Positions 16,750 to 24,296 of a DNA stretch of 35,151 nt are shown here, piece after piece. The notes below the pieces were generated by a model. That model saw only the letters and a program-made list of their open reading frames with translations. It had not been told where the DNA came from and did no database searches. A program made the translations under genes and the position numbers. Numbering within the stretch: position 1 is the stretch's first letter; each line of letters begins with the position of its first letter. Location: the NCBI GenBank assembly GCA_964523675.1, contig CAZFZT010000033.1, positions 1-35,151 of the forward strand, given 5' to 3'. Origin of the DNA: CAZFZT01 sp964523675 (lineage in GTDB: Bacteria > Planctomycetota > Phycisphaerae > Phycisphaerales > SM1A02).

Positions 16750-17844
16750 ATGAACGTGATTCTCGCGCTGACCATCGTGACGTTCCTGGCCGCGCCGACA
16801 CTCACAGGAGAAGAGCGAGCCGCCTCGCCAGCTCACGCTGCGCAGGATGCTCCCCGGCAGCAGCAACCGCCTGCAAGACCACCGACAGCAGAGAACCGCC
16901 CGATCGAGAACGAACTCACGGAAGAAGCCCATCTCGCCATTGGGCGCGGCTTCCGTTACCTCGCTTCGCAACAGAATGAGGATGGTTCATTCGGCCGAGG
17001 CAGATACGGCCGCAATGTCGGCATCACCGCGCTTGCCGCCATCGCCTTCATGGCAGACGGCAACCTGCCCGGACGAGGGCCCTATGCCGAGCAGGTCGAA
17101 CGCGCTCTGGAGTTTGTCTTGAACAACTCCACCGAGAGCGGTCTGCTTGCAGCGGATACCGGGCACGGCCCGATGTATGGCCACGGCTTTGGCACGCTCT
17201 TTCTTGCGGAAATCTACGGCATGAACCCCGATGACCGTCGCGTGCGCGATGCGCTGGTTCGCGCCGTTGATCTCATGGTCGGAACGCAAAACGAAGAAGG
17301 GGGTTGGCGATACAACCCGGTTCCGTATGACGCTGACATCTCTGTCACCATCACACAGATCATGGCCTTGCGGGCCGCGCGCAACGCCGGCATCCGAGTG
17401 CCACGCGAGACGATTGATCGCGCGGTCGAGTATGTTCGCGCATGTCAGAATCCGGATGGCGGCTTCAAGTACATGTTGACGAGCGGCGGATCAGCCTGGC
17501 CGCGCAGCGCCGCCGGTGTTGCGACGCTGTACTACGCCGGCATCCATGATGATCCCGCGATTCAGCGCGGCCTCGATTACCTCGTGCGTATCGCCATGCC
17601 CGGTCAGGGCCATCCCAGTCAGGCGCATTATTTTTACGGCCACTACTATGCGGTCCAGGTGATGTACTTGCGGGGAGGCGAGTACTGGGAAAAGTGGTGG
17701 CCGGCGGTGCGCGAGGAGTTGATTGAGCGGCAATCCACGAGTGGCGGCTGGCTCGATCATCATGCGGGTGGGGCGTACGCGACTGCCATGTCGCTCATCG
17801 TGCTCCAAATGCCGAAGCGGCTGCTGCCGATCTTCCAGAAATGA
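16750..17844 (+). CDS. Exported prenyltransferase/squalene-cyclase-like toroid protein
   Basis: A 364-residue exported protein. The signal peptide is MNVILALTIVTFLAAPTLTG. The mature part is a series of alpha-hairpin repeats of the alpha/alpha-toroid type: each repeat pairs a helix with a turn such as LASQQNEDGSFG, GTQNEEGGWRY, RACQNPDGGFKY and RQSTSGGWLDH. These are the QW-like turns of prenyltransferases and squalene-hopene cyclases. No DxDD or other cyclase catalytic motif is visible, so it is probably a non-terpene member of the fold, acting outside the cytoplasm. GGAG at 16737-16740 lies 9 bases before the ATG at 16750, which is preferred over the in-frame GTG at 16735. The stop overlaps the next gene by ATGA. 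Such proteins recur beside DUF58/VWA clusters in planctomycetes; their ligand is unknown. Confidence 0.85.
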   Translation: MNVILALTIVTFLAAPTLTGEERAASPAHAAQDAPRQQQPPARPPTAENRPIENELTEEAHLAIGRGFRYLASQQNEDGSFGRGRYGRNVGITALAAIAFMADGNLPGRGPYAEQVERALEFVLNNSTESGLLAADTGHGPMYGHGFGTLFLAEIYGMNPDDRRVRDALVRAVDLMVGTQNEEGGWRYNPVPYDADISVTITQIMALRAARNAGIRVPRETIDRAVEYVRACQNPDGGFKYMLTSGGSAWPRSAAGVATLYYAGIHDDPAIQRGLDYLVRIAMPGQGHPSQAHYFYGHYYAVQVMYLRGGEYWEKWWPAVREELIERQSTSGGWLDHHAGGAYATAMSLIVLQMPKRLLPIFQK

Positions 17845-19154
17845 CACGGGCGAATGAGCTCTTCGCCACGTCGCGCGCCACGGAGAAGGAGTTGAGTTTG
17901 ATAGCAAGCCGTCATATCCGAAGGACAGAGGCATCAAGCCATCGCGCCGTATCGCGCTCCCGCTTTCTCTTTACCAGCGGCTCGCTGTGGTGTGTGGTCC
18001 TCTGCGCGGTGGCGATGATTCATCATGCCGCGCATGGCAGTGAATCATTTCTCTTGATTACCGAACACCTTGAAGCGAAACCGATCCGCTTGATCGGCTT
18101 TGACAGTGAGCGGTTGCGGTACAGTGAGCCCGGCGAGCAGCGCGTGCAGACGCTTCCGCTTGAACGTTGCATCGCGCTGGTGAAGGAGCGGCCGCCTGCG
18201 CGAGCCACGACCGAAAACGGTCTGCTACGACTGGCCGATGGCAGGAAGTATCCCGGGGAGCCGGCTACGCCTCGCTCCGATGCGCAGCTCCGTGAGACGT
18301 TCGGCTGGCATTCGAGTTGGCTCGGCCGGCTTGCTGTTCCTTTCGAGGAAATCAGGTCGATCAACCTGCGTCCGCTCGATGCGGGGGGCCGGGTGGACGT
18401 GGTTGCCCTCGAACGTGATGACCAACTGCGGGAAGATGCCGTGTACCTCACGAATGGCGATGTGCTGAGCGGCTTCATCGCGCGGATTGGGGAGAATCTG
18501 GTCCTTGAGGTTGATGAAGGTGAACGCACGATCGAACTTCCACTTGAACGGATCGCAGCCGTGCGCTTGATGACACCGCCGCGCAGCTCAGCGAAACGGC
18601 CTCGTGCCTGGCTGGCTGATGGCACGATCATGGATGTGCGGGCGATTGAGATTGACGGCGGCGGCATGACGCGAATCATCGGCGGCGACCATTCATCCAC
18701 CGGCACTCGCCTCGATGTGCGTCATCTTGCTGGAGTGCTCCTTGCGCCTTCGCGCATGACGCCGCTGGCTGCGCTTGATCCATCAGAGGTTACCGGCCCA
18801 GCGTCACGCTACACCATTCCAAAACCCGTGGTCCTTGAGGAGGACGCGCTGCTCGGCCTTGCGCCGATCGAACTGCGCGGCCCCATTCGGGTGAACTATG
18901 AAGTTCCTGACGGCACCGTCCGTTTCGCAGCCGAAGCAGTCCTGCCCGAGGTCTCGCGACACTATGGCGATTTCGAGTTGATCGTGAGCGACGGCGAACG
19001 CGAGTTGTTCCGGCAGCGCATCACCGGAGCCGATCCCGTCGCTTCGATCCATGTTCCGGTTGAATCAGGCGTGATTGTCATCGAGCTTGTTGAGGGGCCG
19101 CATGGCGCCATTCATAATCACATCATCCTCCGCCGCGCCATGCTGGGACAATGA
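17841..19154 (+). CDS. Exported protein of unknown family, last gene of the envelope cluster
   Basis: A 437-residue protein starting in an ATGA overlap with the toroid gene. A hydrophobic export signal is at residues 35-62 (FLFTSGSLWCVVLCAVAMIHHAAHG). An alternative TTG at 17898 has AAGGAG 6 bases upstream and would give a shorter signal. The mature part contains repeated short beta units with the pattern NGDVLSGFIARI...LPLERIAAVRL, seen in variant form near residue 90 (LPLERCIALV) and after residue 250 (ADGTIMDVRAIEID). The last 120 residues form a beta-sandwich-like region (RVNYEVPDGTVRFAAEAVL...FELIVSDGERELF) that looks like the NPCBM/galactose-binding type domain, at moderate confidence. 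A carbohydrate or envelope ligand would fit, but this is inference. It closes the cluster; recQ converges 104 bases later. Confidence 0.8.
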   Translation: MTRANELFATSRATEKELSLIASRHIRRTEASSHRAVSRSRFLFTSGSLWCVVLCAVAMIHHAAHGSESFLLITEHLEAKPIRLIGFDSERLRYSEPGEQRVQTLPLERCIALVKERPPARATTENGLLRLADGRKYPGEPATPRSDAQLRETFGWHSSWLGRLAVPFEEIRSINLRPLDAGGRVDVVALERDDQLREDAVYLTNGDVLSGFIARIGENLVLEVDEGERTIELPLERIAAVRLMTPPRSSAKRPRAWLADGTIMDVRAIEIDGGGMTRIIGGDHSSTGTRLDVRHLAGVLLAPSRMTPLAALDPSEVTGPASRYTIPKPVVLEEDALLGLAPIELRGPIRVNYEVPDGTVRFAAEAVLPEVSRHYGDFELIVSDGERELFRQRITGADPVASIHVPVESGVIVIELVEGPHGAIHNHIILRRAMLGQ

Positions 19155-19258
19155 GCATGCGCAGCCGAGCAGCGGGGATCGCCGGCGTTACGCCTGTAAG
19201 AACAGTGATGGACGGAACGTCCGCACGCCCCTCGCCGATACGATTGAACTGACCTGCT

Positions 19259-21493
19259 CTACCTCGATTGAAGGGCGCCTTTGGCGCGCAGGTGCAATAC
19301 GGTCGCGCGAATCTGCTCATACGGAACCTGCTCGCCGAGATGCTCGAAGATCGGCTTGACGCTGCCCCGGCCGGGATCGCCGACGTGCGCAATCGCGTCC
19401 TGAATCCGCCGCTGCGTTGCCACGTCAACCCACGGTTCGATGGAGTCCGGCTCTTCCACGAAGATGAACTCCGTGAGATACCCGGCAACGGTGCTCACCG
19501 CACGTTCGATTTCTTTGGCTACCTCCTCAATGGCCCGGCCCTCACGGAACAACTCAAACGCTCGAAAGCGAGCGGGTGAACTCGTGAGCTTCACCTCCGG
19601 CTGAGGGGCGGCTGCGCGGGTGGACGATGCGCTTCCATTCACCTCCAGGTTGTGTTCTCTGCAATATGTCTCGATCGCTTCAAGAAAGACGGGGCCGAGA
19701 TCTTCAAGTTTCTTCTCACCGATGCCGTGGATTCGCGCAAGGTTGACCCGTGTGCTTGGTCGGTATCGCGCAAGGTCGCGCAGGACCGAGTCGCCGAAGA
19801 TCACAAACGGCGGCACGCCGCGCTCTTCAGCCAGGTCCATGCGCACCGCGCGCAGATGCTCGAACAGGCCGCGATCGACGCCCTCCCATGACGCTTCTTC
19901 TCGGCTGACTTTCTTGATTTTCTCCTTGGGTTGAATCAGCCGAACATCGCGCTCGCCGCGCAGCACCGCCATCGAGTTCTCGTTCAGGAACAGCGTGGGC
20001 CGATCGCCCGGCGTGCGGCTGAGCAGATCCTGATCGATGAGTTGATACACGAGGTTCATCAGCGGCTTCTTCTGCATGTCGCGCAGCAGCCCATACGTTG
20101 AGAGCGCATCATGGCCGCACCTGCGGATCATCTCGGTGTTGCCGCCAAGCAGCACATCGACGACGTGTCCCACGCCGAAGCGCTGATCGACGCGCGCGAC
20201 GCATGAGAGAATCTTCTGCGCAAGGACCGTGCCATCGTCAAGTCCCTCAACCTCGTTGAGGCAGATGTCGCATGCCCCGCAACCACCCGTCTGCGCGTTT
20301 TCAAGACGTTGGCCGAAATATTCTGAGAGGGCGGCATGGCGGCAGCGCGTGGATGTCGCCAGTCGCTGCATGTGCGCGAGCAGTTCCTTGTTCGCCCCAA
20401 TCACCGGCTCCGGCTCGGGCGCTTTCTCCGCGCTGAGTTCAATCAGCCGTTCCCACTTGATCACATCCGCAGCCGAGTACAGCATGACGCACTCGGCTTC
20501 AAGCCCATCGCGCCCCGCTCTGCCGGTCTCCTGTTGATAGGCCTCGATGGTCTTGGGCATTGCTGCATGAACGACGCAGCGAACGTTGCTGCGATCGATC
20601 CCCATGCCGAAGGCGACGGTTGCGACAACCACATCGAGTTTTTCCTCGGCGAAGCGCTCCTGCACAAGCCGCCGATCGTTCGCTTCCATGCCCGCGTGAT
20701 AATGCGCAGCGTTGATGCCGCACGAATTCAGAAATGATGCGACACCTTCCGTGTCCCTGCGACTGATGCAGTACACGATGACCGCTTCGCGCTCGTGACG
20801 CCTGATAACCTCCACCAACTGGCCGTATAAATCAACGCGCGGCAGAATCCGGTAGATGAGGTTCGGGCGATCGAATGTGCCGACCAGTACGTTGGGATCG
20901 CGCAAGCGCAGTTGTTGCACGATGTCATCGCGCACGCGCGGCGTTGCCGTCGCGGTGTAGGCGTGAACGCTTGCGTGCGGGAAGCGATCCTTCAAGGTGG
21001 CGAGTTGGCGATACTCCGGACGAAAGTCATGCCCCCACTGGCTGATGCAGTGCGCTTCATCGATGGCGAACGCGCGCACGTTGGCATGACGAATCAGACT
21101 GAGAAAGGCAGATGACAACAAGCGCTCTGGCGCGACGAAGATGAGGCGCAATTCACCGGCCGCAAGTTGCCGCTGCGCGTCGGAACGCTCGGTCGCGGAG
21201 AGCCCACTGTGAAACGCGGCTGCTGGATAGCCGTTCTGCCGCAGGCCATCCACCTGATCCTTCATCAGCGAGATAAGCGGCGAGACGACGATGTCAGTGC
21301 GACCGGCAAGCACCGGCGGCACCTGGTAGCACAGCGATTTCCCTCCGCCCGTCGGCATGACCACAAGTGAATCACGCTGTTCGATGCCGGCCTCGATCGC
21401 CTCCTGCTGGAGCGGCCGCAGTCGATCAAAGCCCCAGTAGCGCTGGACGACGCCGATGATGTCAACGGGCTTCGATGACATATGTGACACCAT
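19259..21493 (-). CDS. recQ: ATP-dependent DNA helicase RecQ
   Basis: A 744-residue 3'-5' DNA helicase of the RecQ family, acting in recombination and replication-fork repair. Helicase motifs: PTGGGKSLCYQVP (Walker A, K52), AIDEAHCISQWGHDFRPEY (DEAH) and YQQETGRAGRDG (motif VI). The zinc site is formed by the CRHAAL and GGCGACDIC cysteines. An RQC winged helix follows (VLAQKILSCVARVDQRFG...VVDVLLGG), then an HRDC domain (FEHLRAVRMDLAEERGVPPFVIF...NLARIHGIGEKKL). A further C-terminal segment of about 110 residues (RAFELFREGRAIEEVAKEIERA onward) resembles the helix-turn-helix tail of long RecQ proteins. ATGs at 21493 and 21481 are both possible starts; neither has a well-spaced ribosome binding site. 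It converges with the envelope cluster and is followed upstream by the ACMSD gene on the same strand, 48 bases away. Confidence 0.96.
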   Translation of the reverse strand: MVSHMSSKPVDIIGVVQRYWGFDRLRPLQQEAIEAGIEQRDSLVVMPTGGGKSLCYQVPPVLAGRTDIVVSPLISLMKDQVDGLRQNGYPAAAFHSGLSATERSDAQRQLAAGELRLIFVAPERLLSSAFLSLIRHANVRAFAIDEAHCISQWGHDFRPEYRQLATLKDRFPHASVHAYTATATPRVRDDIVQQLRLRDPNVLVGTFDRPNLIYRILPRVDLYGQLVEVIRRHEREAVIVYCISRRDTEGVASFLNSCGINAAHYHAGMEANDRRLVQERFAEEKLDVVVATVAFGMGIDRSNVRCVVHAAMPKTIEAYQQETGRAGRDGLEAECVMLYSAADVIKWERLIELSAEKAPEPEPVIGANKELLAHMQRLATSTRCRHAALSEYFGQRLENAQTGGCGACDICLNEVEGLDDGTVLAQKILSCVARVDQRFGVGHVVDVLLGGNTEMIRRCGHDALSTYGLLRDMQKKPLMNLVYQLIDQDLLSRTPGDRPTLFLNENSMAVLRGERDVRLIQPKEKIKKVSREEASWEGVDRGLFEHLRAVRMDLAEERGVPPFVIFGDSVLRDLARYRPSTRVNLARIHGIGEKKLEDLGPVFLEAIETYCREHNLEVNGSASSTRAAAPQPEVKLTSSPARFRAFELFREGRAIEEVAKEIERAVSTVAGYLTEFIFVEEPDSIEPWVDVATQRRIQDAIAHVGDPGRGSVKPIFEHLGEQVPYEQIRATVLHLRAKGALQSR

Positions 21494-21541
21494 ACCTGAA
21501 CGATGCGCAGTCTGCTCGTGGCCATGTGCGGAAGAAAAGAA

Positions 21542-22612
21542 TCATGGCGCGCTTGCCGGCAAACCGGTTTGGATGCGCAGATCACTTTCGCTTCTGTTGA
21601 GAAATTCAAGTGCTGTCCCGGCAAGGAGCCGCTGCTTTGTTTCGTGCGACAGATCATTCATGTCTTCGATCATCGCGCCCGGCTTGTGTTCTCCCAGCGG
21701 GAAGGGGTAATCCGAGCCGAGCGCGATGCGGTTCTCACCAACAAGCTGGATCAGATAGCGCAGTGCATCCGGGTCATGCACGAGCGAGTCGAAATAGAGG
21801 CGGTGCAAACACCCGCGCGGATTGATGCAGGTGTCGATGGCGCAGAGGTCCGGCCGCACGCGAAAGCCGTGTTCGATGCGCCCCAGCGTTCCGGGGAACG
21901 CGCCGCCGCCATGCGCAAACGCCACGCGCAGTCGCGGCAGTTTCTCGAACACACCGCCGAAGATCATCGAGCAGATCGCAAGCGAAGTCTCAGCCGGCAT
22001 GCCGACAAGCCATGACAGCCAGTACTTGTTCATGCGATCCTTCGCCATCATCTCCCACGGATGAACGAAGATCGCTGCGCCGAGTTCCTGCGCCGCTTCG
22101 AAGATCTCGAAGATGCGTTCATCATCAAGATTTGAGCCGTTGACATGCGAGCCGATCTGCACCCCTGGAAACTTCAGTTCCTTCACACATCGCTCCAACT
22201 CACGAATCGCAAGAGCTGGATCCTGAAGCGGAATCGTGCCGAGTCCGATGAACCGATCCGGATAATCCGCAACGACGCCTGCGAGATGATCGTTGAGCAG
22301 TTGTGAGAGGTCGTGCGTATCGCGCGGCTGGGCCCAGTAGCCGAACATCACCGGCACGGTTGAAAGCACTTGCACATGCACGCCGACTTCATCGCATTCA
22401 CTGATGCGGGTTTGGGGATCCCAGCAGTTGGATTGCACCTCGCGGAAGAATTGATCATCAATCCACATCTGAGCGCAGCCGCACGATCCGGATGCCGTGT
22501 CGTCGTGATGCTCAAGCCGCACCCAACCGCCGTACCCATACCGCTCGCGCAGGTCCGGCCAACGCTCGGGCAGAATGTGCGTGTGCAGGTCGATTTTGAA
22601 CAATTCGCTCAT
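21542..22612 (-). CDS. 2-amino-3-carboxymuconate-6-semialdehyde decarboxylase (ACMSD)
   Basis: A 356-residue amidohydrolase-fold decarboxylase. ACMSD (EC 4.1.1.45) removes CO2 from the ring-opened product of 3-hydroxyanthranilate in kynurenine or nitrobenzoate breakdown, diverting it from quinolinate. The zinc ligands are all present: H10 and H12 (DLHTHILP), H184 (FVHPWEMM), H234 (AFAHGGGAFP) and D301 (GSDYPFPLGE). R245 in GRIEHGF matches the substrate arginine of known enzymes. The likeness to characterised ACMSD runs the whole length (WPDLRERYGYGGWV, NCWDPQTRI, STVPVMFGYWA, WLVGMPAETS), so this is more specific than the broad amidohydrolase-2 label. No other kynurenine-pathway gene is nearby. 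The ATG at 22612 places the HxH motif at the expected position. The enzyme is predicted to be cytosolic. Confidence 0.9.
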   Translation of the reverse strand: MSELFKIDLHTHILPERWPDLRERYGYGGWVRLEHHDDTASGSCGCAQMWIDDQFFREVQSNCWDPQTRISECDEVGVHVQVLSTVPVMFGYWAQPRDTHDLSQLLNDHLAGVVADYPDRFIGLGTIPLQDPALAIRELERCVKELKFPGVQIGSHVNGSNLDDERIFEIFEAAQELGAAIFVHPWEMMAKDRMNKYWLSWLVGMPAETSLAICSMIFGGVFEKLPRLRVAFAHGGGAFPGTLGRIEHGFRVRPDLCAIDTCINPRGCLHRLYFDSLVHDPDALRYLIQLVGENRIALGSDYPFPLGEHKPGAMIEDMNDLSHETKQRLLAGTALEFLNRSESDLRIQTGLPASAP

Positions 22613-22680
22613 CGTGCTGCATCAGATGGTACCGCAGCAGAGCAACACGCGGCAAACGATGCGATGCAGCGCAGTCAATC

Positions 22681-22710
22681 GCAGATGAACACTGATGAAC
22701 CTGGATGCGA
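22681..22710. repeat. Short decameric tandem pattern
   Basis: Three adjacent 10-base units (GCAGATGAAC, ACTGATGAAC, CTGGATGCGA) share a GATG core in register, directly followed by a 5-bp hairpin GCGAA/TTCGC. It lies in the 153-base spacer between the ACMSD start and the psd stop, which holds no gene. Confidence 0.45.
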
Positions 22711-22765
22711 AAAATTCGCTTCGGCAGTAGCCGTGTGGCGGAAGCTCGCGGATGGATCCGACTCG

Positions 22766-23521
22766 CTATCGCGCGTGGGAGGGTGCGGAACTCATATTTT
22801 CGCCGGCCGGCCGCAGTGTTGCCAGCACCGTCAAGCCGCCTCTCACGGTGTCGCCAACGTTCACATGAACCGTGACGTCGTCCGGCCGCGGTAGGATGAG
22901 TTCCGTTGTGGATCCAAACTTGATCATACCGAAGCGCTCACCGCGCGTGAGGCGATCGCCGATTTTGAGAGGGCACACGATTCGCCGCGCAATCGCCCCG
23001 GAAACCTGCCGCACGCCGATGGTTTCGTCAATGTCGGTGACTCGGGCATCCTGCCCGTCCGCATCAGCGGTGGCGCGGACCTCTCTCCTGTGCGAAATCC
23101 TGATCGTAATCAGATTCGACTCATTAAGTTCAGCTGATTTTTCCGACCTCGCATCAAGATACCGACCGGGCTTGTGATTGAGCGCGACCACCTCGCCATC
23201 AAACGGCGAACGGTTCACATGCACATCAAGCACCGAAAGAAAGATGCGAATCACCTGCGCCGGCCCGCCCGTCGCTTCGTGATGATCGACGCGAAAGATC
23301 TTGCTGATGCGGCCATCAGCCGGGCTGAGCATGTCGCCGGGCGCGAGATTGTCTGGAATGTGCCGTGTGGGATCTCGAAAGAACGCAGCCAGCGCAAGCC
23401 AAATGATCGCGACGAGCACAATCGCCCAAGTCCACCCCAGCCACGCCAGCGCACCGGCTGCAGCGATCGCCAGGACCGAGATCGTCATCCACTCGCGCCG
23501 GCCGTAGGGCGTCAATCGCAT
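22766..23521 (-). CDS. psd: Phosphatidylserine decarboxylase proenzyme
   Basis: A 251-residue membrane-associated enzyme that converts phosphatidylserine to phosphatidylethanolamine. One or two helices lie at residues 12-48. The core contains LSPADGRI (65-72), VIRIFLSVLDVHVNRSPFDG (90-109) and the self-cleavage motif FGST at 202-205, where cleavage before S204 yields the pyruvoyl group. The length matches the short class of Psd enzymes. The ATG at 23521 is chosen because it places the helix at the N-terminus and leaves room for the divergent gene; a longer frame from 23617 would overlap it. No phosphatidylserine synthase gene is adjacent, although psd and pssA often pair. The short divergent spacer (about 55 bases) may hold a shared control region. 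Confidence 0.92.
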   Translation of the reverse strand: MRLTPYGRREWMTISVLAIAAAGALAWLGWTWAIVLVAIIWLALAAFFRDPTRHIPDNLAPGDMLSPADGRISKIFRVDHHEATGGPAQVIRIFLSVLDVHVNRSPFDGEVVALNHKPGRYLDARSEKSAELNESNLITIRISHRREVRATADADGQDARVTDIDETIGVRQVSGAIARRIVCPLKIGDRLTRGERFGMIKFGSTTELILPRPDDVTVHVNVGDTVRGGLTVLATLRPAGENMSSAPSHAR

Positions 23522-23576
23522 GAGGCAAAGTGTACGCTGCGCCCGGCGTTTTGTGGCTGACTGGAGCACATTGCCG

Positions 23577-24290
23577 ATGCAAATGAACGCAGCCGTCGCC
23601 GAAGAACCAGGGGCCACGCATCAGCTGCTTTGCAGCCGCATCCCGCACTGTATGCTTCGCAAGTCCGAGCCACGCCACATGGAACATTGCACCCTGCGAT
23701 CCGCAATCTCTCAAGTTCGCCGCGCCAGGGCGCCAAGGCCCATGCTCAGCGCGCTGCTGACACTTGGGTCTGCCCTGCTCGCGATCGGCGGCGGGTTCGG
23801 CGCTGCAGCGTTGCTCGAGAACTTCATCACGCCGCACACTGGGCGATTCTTTGGCCTGCGCGATGAAGAGGCGATTCTGTGCGTCACTGTGGCCGCACTG
23901 GCGTGGGTCGTGTTTCTCATCTGGCTGCTGACGCCCATGGCGGCGAGCGCCGTGCGGAAGGGAATCGGCTGGTCGTTCGTACTCCGCATTGGCGGGATGC
24001 TTCTCATAGGCGCGATTGCCGCTCTGTCGGTGTTGGTCATCGACTGGCTGCCAGTGCGCGGCGATGAGTTCGCAGCGACAGCCGTCATCCTCCTGGCCGC
24101 CGGTGCAGCGCTGCTCATCTGGCTTCCTGCAGCATGGCAATTCGACAAACGTTTTCTCGCGATCTCGGCCGCAGGCAAAGTCGATGTGCGCTGCCCGAAC
24201 TGTGATTACTCATTGCAGGGGCTCCGAGAAACCCGGTGCCCGGAATGCGGTTCCTCCTACACCATTGATGAACTCGTCGAGCGGCAGTAG
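23577..24290 (+). CDS. Membrane protein with C-terminal zinc ribbon
   Basis: A 237-residue protein with about five hydrophobic segments (for example LSALLTLGSALLAIGGGFGAAALL, CVTVAALAWVVFLIWLL, VLRIGGMLLIGAIAALSVLVI and AVILLAAGAALLIWLPAAW). It ends in a compact zinc ribbon, CPNCDYSLQGLRETRCPECG, facing the cytoplasm or periplasm. This CxxC...CPxCG tail on small membrane proteins is very common in planctomycetes, but its role is unknown. The start is uncertain: the ATG at 23577 has GGAG 10 bases upstream and is used here; ATGs at 23652 and 23679 are possible, and 23520 would overlap psd. The gene converges with the S41 protease gene, leaving a 6-base gap between the two stop codons. Confidence 0.72.
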   Translation: MQMNAAVAEEPGATHQLLCSRIPHCMLRKSEPRHMEHCTLRSAISQVRRARAPRPMLSALLTLGSALLAIGGGFGAAALLENFITPHTGRFFGLRDEEAILCVTVAALAWVVFLIWLLTPMAASAVRKGIGWSFVLRIGGMLLIGAIAALSVLVIDWLPVRGDEFAATAVILLAAGAALLIWLPAAWQFDKRFLAISAAGKVDVRCPNCDYSLQGLRETRCPECGSSYTIDELVERQ

Positions 24291-24296
24291 AAACTC

